Positions 59,266 to 64,000 of a stretch of DNA of 64,000 nucleotides are shown here, in pieces. The notes under the pieces were generated by a model that worked only from the letters and a program-made list of their open reading frames with translations, was not told where the DNA came from and did no database searches. Within the stretch, counting starts at the first letter, position 1; each line of letters starts with the position of its first letter. The translations under genes were made by a program, and so were the position numbers. This DNA comes from Oscillospiraceae bacterium. GTDB lineage: Bacteria > Bacillota > Clostridia > Oscillospirales > Ruminococcaceae. The stretch is from the NCBI GenBank assembly GCA_017547525.1, contig JAFYPL010000033.1, positions 62,001-126,000 of the forward strand. The letters run 5' to 3'.

Positions 59266-60572
59266 TGGAAATATCTGTTACCCATACACAGAAAAAGTTT
59301 ATGGACAGCACAGCAGATGAGGTGCTGTTTGGCGGTGCGGCTGGTGGTGGTAAAAGTTATGCCCAGGTAATCGATGCCCTTATATATGCACTTACATACC
59401 CAGGGTCAAAACAGCTTATACTGCGCCGTACTTACCCGGAACTGGATAAAAGTATTATCCGCCAGTGTCTGGCTGTGTACCCGAAAGAAGTTTACAGGTA
59501 TTCGTCCACCACCCATACCGGCCAGTTCTCCAACGGCAGCATAATCGATTTCGGTTACTGCGACGGCGAAAACGACGTCTATCGCTACCAGTCGGCAGAA
59601 TTTGATGTAATACGCTTTGATGAACTGACGCACTTTACCAAAGAGATGTATGTCTATCTTATCAGTAGATTACGTGGCACAAACGGGTATCCCAAACAGA
59701 TGAAAAGCAGTACCAACCCCGGTGGTATAGGCCATAAATGGGTAAAAGAAAGATTTATTGATATAGGGGAAAAGAATGTGGAACATGCAACTCCCACCGG
59801 CAGGCGAATTTTTATCCCTTCTTTTGTAACTGACAATGTCTTTCTGATTACAAAAGACAGGCAGTATCTTAAAAGACTGGAAAACCTGTCAGAAAAAGAT
59901 AAAAAAGCACTTCTTTATGGCCAGTGGGATATTTTTGAGGGACAGTATTTTCACGAATGGGACAGGGAACATCATGTTATATCTCCTTTCCCGTTACCAC
60001 ACAGTTGGAAACGCTATGCCACAATGGACTATGGTCTGGATATGCTGGCGGTTTATTTTATAGCAGTGGACGAAACGGGCAACGCCTACGTGTATAAAGA
60101 GATATATCAGTCAGATATGATTATCAGTCAGGCGGCTGCATGTATAAAGTCGGTCATTGACGAAAAACTGACAGCTTTTTATGCGCCGCCGGATTTATGG
60201 AACCGCAGACAGGATTCTGGCAGAAGCGTGGCGGATATTTTTGCATCCAATGGCATTTATCTGACCAAGTCAGTAAATGACAGACAGAGCGGCTGGTACC
60301 GGGTGAAGGAATTTCTTGCCAGAGAAAAAGACGAGTTCGGCAGTAAATCCAGCAGGCTGAAAATTTTTTCAAACTGTGTAAATCTGATTCGCACCCTGCC
60401 AGCACTCACTCACGACAGCCGTAATGTTAACGATGTGGCCAATACTCCTCATGAATACACCCATGCACCCGACGCACTGCGCTATTTCTGTGTGATGCAT
60501 CGGGAAAGAAATGCAGGAGAAGATGTAACGCTGTCTGACTACAGTACGGGTTTTGAAAATATGACAGGCTGA
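59265..60572 (+). CDS. Phage terminase large subunit, intact
   Basis: A 435-residue protein that packages phage DNA: ATPase motor plus nuclease. The atypical Walker A is FGGAAGGGKSYA (near 22-33), Walker B with the catalytic Glu is VIRFDELTHF (near 110-119), and the coupling stretch SSTNPGGIGHKWVKERF follows. In the C-terminal RNase H-like nuclease domain the acidic residues are in MDYGLDM (near 252) and HAPDALRYF (near 412). The start is GTG, overlapping the small-subunit stop. No stop or frameshift is present. No portal, protease, capsid, tail, lysis or integrase gene lies on either side. Confidence 0.9.
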   Translation: MEISVTHTQKKFMDSTADEVLFGGAAGGGKSYAQVIDALIYALTYPGSKQLILRRTYPELDKSIIRQCLAVYPKEVYRYSSTTHTGQFSNGSIIDFGYCDGENDVYRYQSAEFDVIRFDELTHFTKEMYVYLISRLRGTNGYPKQMKSSTNPGGIGHKWVKERFIDIGEKNVEHATPTGRRIFIPSFVTDNVFLITKDRQYLKRLENLSEKDKKALLYGQWDIFEGQYFHEWDREHHVISPFPLPHSWKRYATMDYGLDMLAVYFIAVDETGNAYVYKEIYQSDMIISQAAACIKSVIDEKLTAFYAPPDLWNRRQDSGRSVADIFASNGIYLTKSVNDRQSGWYRVKEFLAREKDEFGSKSSRLKIFSNCVNLIRTLPALTHDSRNVNDVANTPHEYTHAPDALRYFCVMHRERNAGEDVTLSDYSTGFENMTG

Positions 60573-60590
60573 CAGTAAATATAAGCAAAA

Positions 60591-60618
60591 GAAAACCGGG
60601 GTAAAACCCCGGTTTTTT
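60591..60618. terminator. Terminator after the terminase pair
   Basis: AAAACCGGGG and CCCCGGTTTT with a short loop, then a T-run; it also serves convergent sdaAA. Confidence 0.9.
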
Positions 60619-60635
60619 TGTATATTATATTTTTA

Positions 60636-61502
60636 TCAGCCGAAAATTTCTTTATAGATTGCCTGACCTGCAGGTGTTGTGGCAATACCGCCCATAGCAG
60701 TTTCTCTCAACTGTGGTGGCAGCATTTTACCTACTTTGAACATACTGTCCACAACCTGATCAAATGGAATGTGCGCTACCTGACCGGCCAGAGCCATATC
60801 TGCACTGATAAGTGCGTTTACAGCGCCGGATGCGTTCCTCTGTGCACATGGCAGTGCAACCAGGCCGGCAACAGGGTCACATACCAGACCCATTACGTTT
60901 ATCATAGCGAAGCCAGCTGCATCCAGACATCTTTCATCTGTTGCGCCCATCATGTACGCTGCAGCGGCTGCTGCCATACTTGCGGCTACACCACATTCAG
61001 CCTGACAGCCACCATCAGCACCTGCAACAGTTGCATTTTTTGTAAAAATAGCACCTACAGCGCTGGCTGTAATCAGTGCTTCCAGTGTTTTTTCTCTGGA
61101 AATGTTTTTGTTTTCCATTACACCCAGCAGTACAGCAGGTACTATACCACAGCTACCTGCTGTAGGGCTGGCACAGATTTTACCCATAGAAGCATTTACT
61201 TCACTACAGGAATATGCCAGAGCCATAACATAGTTGATGTAGTTACCGGCGATGGTTTCTTTGTTGGAATATTCGTACTGGCAGTTTGCCACACCGTCAA
61301 TCAGACTGCCTTTTGTGGCCTGTTTAGCGTGGAGAGCTTTCAGTGCGGAGTTGAACATGATTTCCAGTCTGTTGGAAAAATGAGCCATTACTCTTTCTCT
61401 GCTCATACCGGTCAGTTTTACTTCGTTGTCCAGTGCAACTTCCCATATATGTTTATTCTGTTCTTTACACAGTTTTATCAGTTCCCGGGCGTCTTTATAC
61501 AT
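60636..61502 (-). CDS. sdaAA: L-serine dehydratase, iron-sulphur type, alpha subunit
   Basis: Deaminates L-serine to pyruvate and ammonia using an oxygen-labile 4Fe-4S cluster. The 288-residue alpha chain has SPTAGSCGIVPAVLLG near 122-137, GGCQAECGVAASMA near 188 and GLVCDPVAGLVALPCAQRN near 226-244, which supply the cluster cysteines. It follows sdaAB by three bases, so the two-subunit enzyme is made as one operon. It is typical of anaerobic Clostridia that use serine. Confidence 0.96.
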   Translation of the reverse strand: MYKDARELIKLCKEQNKHIWEVALDNEVKLTGMSRERVMAHFSNRLEIMFNSALKALHAKQATKGSLIDGVANCQYEYSNKETIAGNYINYVMALAYSCSEVNASMGKICASPTAGSCGIVPAVLLGVMENKNISREKTLEALITASAVGAIFTKNATVAGADGGCQAECGVAASMAAAAAAYMMGATDERCLDAAGFAMINVMGLVCDPVAGLVALPCAQRNASGAVNALISADMALAGQVAHIPFDQVVDSMFKVGKMLPPQLRETAMGGIATTPAGQAIYKEIFG

Positions 61503-61505
61503 TAT

Positions 61506-62174
61506 TTATTCCCCCTGTATGTTAACTACTACTACGGAAAGTACGTTGTTTACCTGACGCAGTTCGTCGATAACGTGTTCCGGAATAATATCGTCGCATT
61601 CGATTACACAGAAAGCCTTGTCACCACGGCTGGTGCGGCTTACTTTCATGATGCCGATGTTGATGTTGTTGAAAGCCAGTATGGTACTTACATCGCTGAC
61701 TACGCCTTTCACGTCCTGCTGCTGTACAATGATAGTAGGGCATGTAGCATTGATTTCACAGGCCAGACCATTGATGTTTGTCACCAGAATGCGGCCGCCG
61801 CCCAGAGAAGCGCCCTCAACAAAAAATTCACCTTCTTCACCGATGAAAGTGATTCGTGCGGTGTTTTCGTACACAGAAGGAATTTCTGTAGGGTAAAAAT
61901 CGAATTCTATACCCTGTTCACCGGCTATATCAAAACTCTGCCCCAGTCTTTCATCATCTTCGCTCATACCCAGAGCGCCTGCAACCAGGGCATAGTCTGT
62001 AAAGTGACCACGGTATGTGCTGGCGAAAGAACCACCCAGCCCAAAACGTACTCTGCTGAAAGGTTTATCATATATAAGACGTGCTGTTTTTGCCAGCTTG
62101 GCTGCGCCTGCAGTATGTGAGGATGAAGGGCCAATCATTACAGGACCTACTACATCCAGTAAGCTTATATTCAT
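61506..62174 (-). CDS. sdaAB: L-serine dehydratase, iron-sulphur type, beta subunit
   Basis: The 222-residue beta chain has MNISLLDVVGPVMIGPSSSH at the start (SSSHTAG is a family hallmark), a middle domain with FTDYALVAGALGM and a C-terminal ACT-like regulatory domain (about 145-222) with NNINIGIMKVSRTSRGD. The ATG at 62174 has GGAGG 6 bases upstream; an in-frame ATG nine codons earlier overlaps that site and is rejected. First gene of the sdaAB-sdaAA operon. Confidence 0.95.
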   Translation of the reverse strand: MNISLLDVVGPVMIGPSSSHTAGAAKLAKTARLIYDKPFSRVRFGLGGSFASTYRGHFTDYALVAGALGMSEDDERLGQSFDIAGEQGIEFDFYPTEIPSVYENTARITFIGEEGEFFVEGASLGGGRILVTNINGLACEINATCPTIIVQQQDVKGVVSDVSTILAFNNINIGIMKVSRTSRGDKAFCVIECDDIIPEHVIDELRQVNNVLSVVVVNIQGE

Positions 62175-62443
62175 AAAATACCTCCGATATGTAAAAAACA
62201 TATATATTTATTTTATTTTAGCACACCACTTTCTAAAAATAAACACAAATATGTTTTTTGGTTAAAAATAGCAAAAAATCAAAGATTTTTAATGCATTTT
62301 ACTAAATACTTCGGATATTTAATGCTTTTAAAGTTAGATTGAATTTAGCTTACGTCAAGAAAATTTTACATATTATTTTACAAATCCAGTTGTTTATTGA
62401 AGATAAATGTGTTAAAGTGTAATTTAGGTAGGTATCGGAAAAT
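62175..62443. other. Divergent intergenic region between sdaAB and ytvI
   Basis: AT-rich. A possible ytvI promoter TTGTTT, 17 bases, TAAAGT lies near 62392-62420; nothing else is clear. Confidence 0.4.
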
Positions 62444-63517
62444 ATGAACTACAGTCAGAAAAGAAATTTTTTAATCGATTTCTGTTACTATGGCGTGTTG
62501 CTGATTACTACGGCTGTGGGCGTAAAGGTTCTATGGAAATATCTTTCGCCTTTTGTCATAGCATTTCTTGTAGCATATTTACTGAAGCCCACTGTAAACA
62601 AAATCAATGTCTACACAAAAATCCGCCGCAGTGTATGTGCGGTTATATGTGTGGGTGTGTTTTACACCGTAGCGATAACGGTTATTATCTTTACAGGTGC
62701 ACAACTGGTGATGACAGCGCAAAATATCTTTTTTGCACTGCCGGACTATTATGCACAGGAGATTTTACCGGTGATTGAAAACGCTGTGAAATGCGTACAG
62801 AATGCCCTGGTTCGTATAGACCCAGGCATTATGGATGTGGCAGAAGAATACGCTTCTCTTTTCACGGAGAAGGCAGCCAGTGCTATTTCAGATATCTCCG
62901 TGTCTGCATTGGGCCGAATTTCTGCTGTTGTTACTGTGGTTCCTGGTATATTTATCAGGGTAATGTTTACTGTTGTGGCTTCGTTCTTTATATCTGTAGA
63001 TTACTACAATATTACCTGCTTTATAGCCAGACAGCTGAATACCCGACAGTTGGGGGTTCTCTACGAGGCTGAAATTTATGCCAGAAGCACAGTGGTCAGA
63101 TATATACGCTCCTATTCGCTGATATTGTTTATTACATTCTGCGAAATAAGTCTGGGTCTGAAAATAATGGGTATATCCTATCCGTTACTCACCCGGAGCC
63201 TTATAGCTGTATTTGACATACTGCCTGCAGTAGGCACGGGCGGCATAATTATTCCATGGGGTATCATAAAACTGTTTATGGGGGATATTCCGTTGGGGAT
63301 AGGAATGCTGACTTTATATCTTGTAATCACAGTCGTGAGAAACATCGTTGAACCACAGGTATTAGGAGAGTCTGTGGGGCTGCATCCGGTGGCTGCCCTT
63401 ATGGGTATGGCGCTGGGTGGTAAGCTGATAGGTGTTGCAGGGGTGTTCGGTGTACCGGTTTTTATGGTGGTACTGAAACAGCTCAACGACTCTGGTAAAA
63501 TAAAACTTTATAAATAA
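62444..63517 (+). CDS. ytvI: Sporulation membrane protein YtvI (AI-2E family)
   Basis: A 357-residue, seven-to-eight-span membrane protein of the YtvI branch of the AI-2E family. It opens with a hydrophobic region FLIDFCYYGVLLITTAVGV, then SPFVIAFLVAYLLKPTVN, and near its end ISYPLLTRSLIAVFDILPAVGTGGIIIPWG and NIVEPQVLGESVGLHPVAAL, the standard family blocks. YtvI is linked to spore formation in Firmicutes, consistent with spo0A and spoIVB here; its transport role is unproven. A Na/Pi cotransporter gene begins 18 bases downstream. Confidence 0.88.
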   Translation: MNYSQKRNFLIDFCYYGVLLITTAVGVKVLWKYLSPFVIAFLVAYLLKPTVNKINVYTKIRRSVCAVICVGVFYTVAITVIIFTGAQLVMTAQNIFFALPDYYAQEILPVIENAVKCVQNALVRIDPGIMDVAEEYASLFTEKAASAISDISVSALGRISAVVTVVPGIFIRVMFTVVASFFISVDYYNITCFIARQLNTRQLGVLYEAEIYARSTVVRYIRSYSLILFITFCEISLGLKIMGISYPLLTRSLIAVFDILPAVGTGGIIIPWGIIKLFMGDIPLGIGMLTLYLVITVVRNIVEPQVLGESVGLHPVAALMGMALGGKLIGVAGVFGVPVFMVVLKQLNDSGKIKLYK

Positions 63518-63535
63518 TCAAGGAGAAAAACCAAA

Positions 63536-64000
63536 ATGAGTTTTAATGATGCGTTATCGCTTTTCGGTGGCCTTGCCCTGTTCCTTTACGGTATGCACAT
63601 GATGAGTGATGGTCTTGAAGCTGCAGCCGGTGAAAAAATGAAAAAAGTTCTGGAAAAACTTACTTCCAGCACAATCAAAGGCGTAGCCGTAGGTACACTT
63701 GTTACAGCTATTATCCAGTCATCATCCGCTACTACAGTTATGCTGGTAGGCTTTGTAAACTCCGGTCTGATGGCTCTGGAAAACACTGTAGGTGTTATCA
63801 TGGGTGCAAACATCGGTACAACTATGACTGGTATCCTGATGTCTATCGGTATCGGTGATATTGCCCCTGCCATTGCTTTTGCAGGTGTAGCACTGATTAT
63901 GTTCTCTAAAGATGAAAAGAAGAACAAAATCGGTGTAATCATCGCAGGTCTGGGTATCCTGTTCCTGGGTATGAACATCATGAGCGATGCTATGCGTGGC
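63536..64000 (+). CDS. Na/Pi cotransporter family protein, N-terminal part
   Basis: The gene runs off the right edge; 155 residues are present. The start MSFNDALSLFGGLALFLYGM and the repeat motif IIQSSSATTVMLVGFVNSGL are characteristic of the NptA/YjbB-like sodium-phosphate symporter family, as is GVIMGANIGTTMTG. At least four membrane spans are seen. Full proteins often add a PhoU-like C-terminal domain, which would lie outside the window. AAGGAG precedes the ATG, 18 bases after ytvI. Confidence 0.93.
   Translation, partial: MSFNDALSLFGGLALFLYGMHMMSDGLEAAAGEKMKKVLEKLTSSTIKGVAVGTLVTAIIQSSSATTVMLVGFVNSGLMALENTVGVIMGANIGTTMTGILMSIGIGDIAPAIAFAGVALIMFSKDEKKNKIGVIIAGLGILFLGMNIMSDAMRG

Noticed and set aside
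58883..60618. A prophage
   Set aside because: Only two phage genes are present and no attachment repeats or integrase were found in the flanks.

Overview
The window reads as chromosomal DNA of a low-GC, spore-forming anaerobic Firmicute of class Clostridia, probably Oscillospirales/Ruminococcaceae-like. This rests on spo0A, spoIVB and ytvI, an ispH-rpsA (S1) fusion, a rex-linked group B-type [FeFe] hydrogenase, Rnf-type membrane subunits, an Fe-S type sdaAA/sdaAB serine dehydratase, DUF1540 and TSCPD proteins, and near-consensus sigma-A promoters. The genus is an inference and cannot be fixed from sequence reading alone. There is no CRISPR array, insertion sequence, rRNA or complete prophage. 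The one tRNA is tRNA-Lys(CUU).

Layout. 1-6 kb: end of rex with a hydrogenase, a 40-residue membrane peptide, then the tight minus-strand operon ddl-murI-DUF1934-argS. 6-10 kb: rpmG-secE-nusG-rplK-rplA-rplJ-rplL, with two probable L1-binding sites (before rplK and before rplA), a perfect promoter before rplJ, an L10 leader and an attenuator; rpoBC does not follow. 10-16 kb: dinB, isoaspartyl dipeptidase, a membrane gene broken by an in-frame TGA, hemolysin III, DUF896, an M23/SpoIIQ-like peptidase, small membrane/YbjQ genes, and mazF without a visible antitoxin. 16-21 kb (minus): a ZIP transporter with an operator inside its promoter, spo0A, an unknown gene, a PHP phosphoesterase and spoIVB. 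21-27 kb: mscL, an xpaC-telA-TPM operon, a 745-base intergenic region holding a likely structured RNA, and pepD.

27-44 kb (all plus): rfbC, a Wzm/Wzt-type exporter and two paralogous double-domain glycosyltransferases; then the BaiN-like flavoprotein, cmk, plsC and ispH-rpsA; then rpe, three Rnf membrane subunits (D, E, A) without B, C or G, a putative glycoside hydrolase, a TrmN6-like methyltransferase, rsmI and a YfcE phosphodiesterase. 44-58 kb: mixed housekeeping and transport (AI-2E exporter, dicarboxylate symporter, ABC-F, HerA-like ATPase, DUF1294, an N-acetyl sugar amidotransferase without partners, TrmH methyltransferase, tRNA-Lys, an ArsR regulator with a self-operator, a GT4-GT2-DUF2304 cell-envelope operon). 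58-64 kb: a class I glutamine amidotransferase, an isolated but intact phage terminase pair, sdaAB-sdaAA, ytvI and the start of a Na/Pi cotransporter.

Most transcription units end in a clear stem-loop, often shared by convergent genes, and most starts have a good Shine-Dalgarno sequence, so gene calls are generally secure. The items most worth testing are the candidate non-coding RNA near 24.8-25.0 kb, the orphan terminase pair, the reduced Rnf set, the twin L1 operators, the operator-in-promoter of the ZIP gene and the unusual Spo0A receiver residues.
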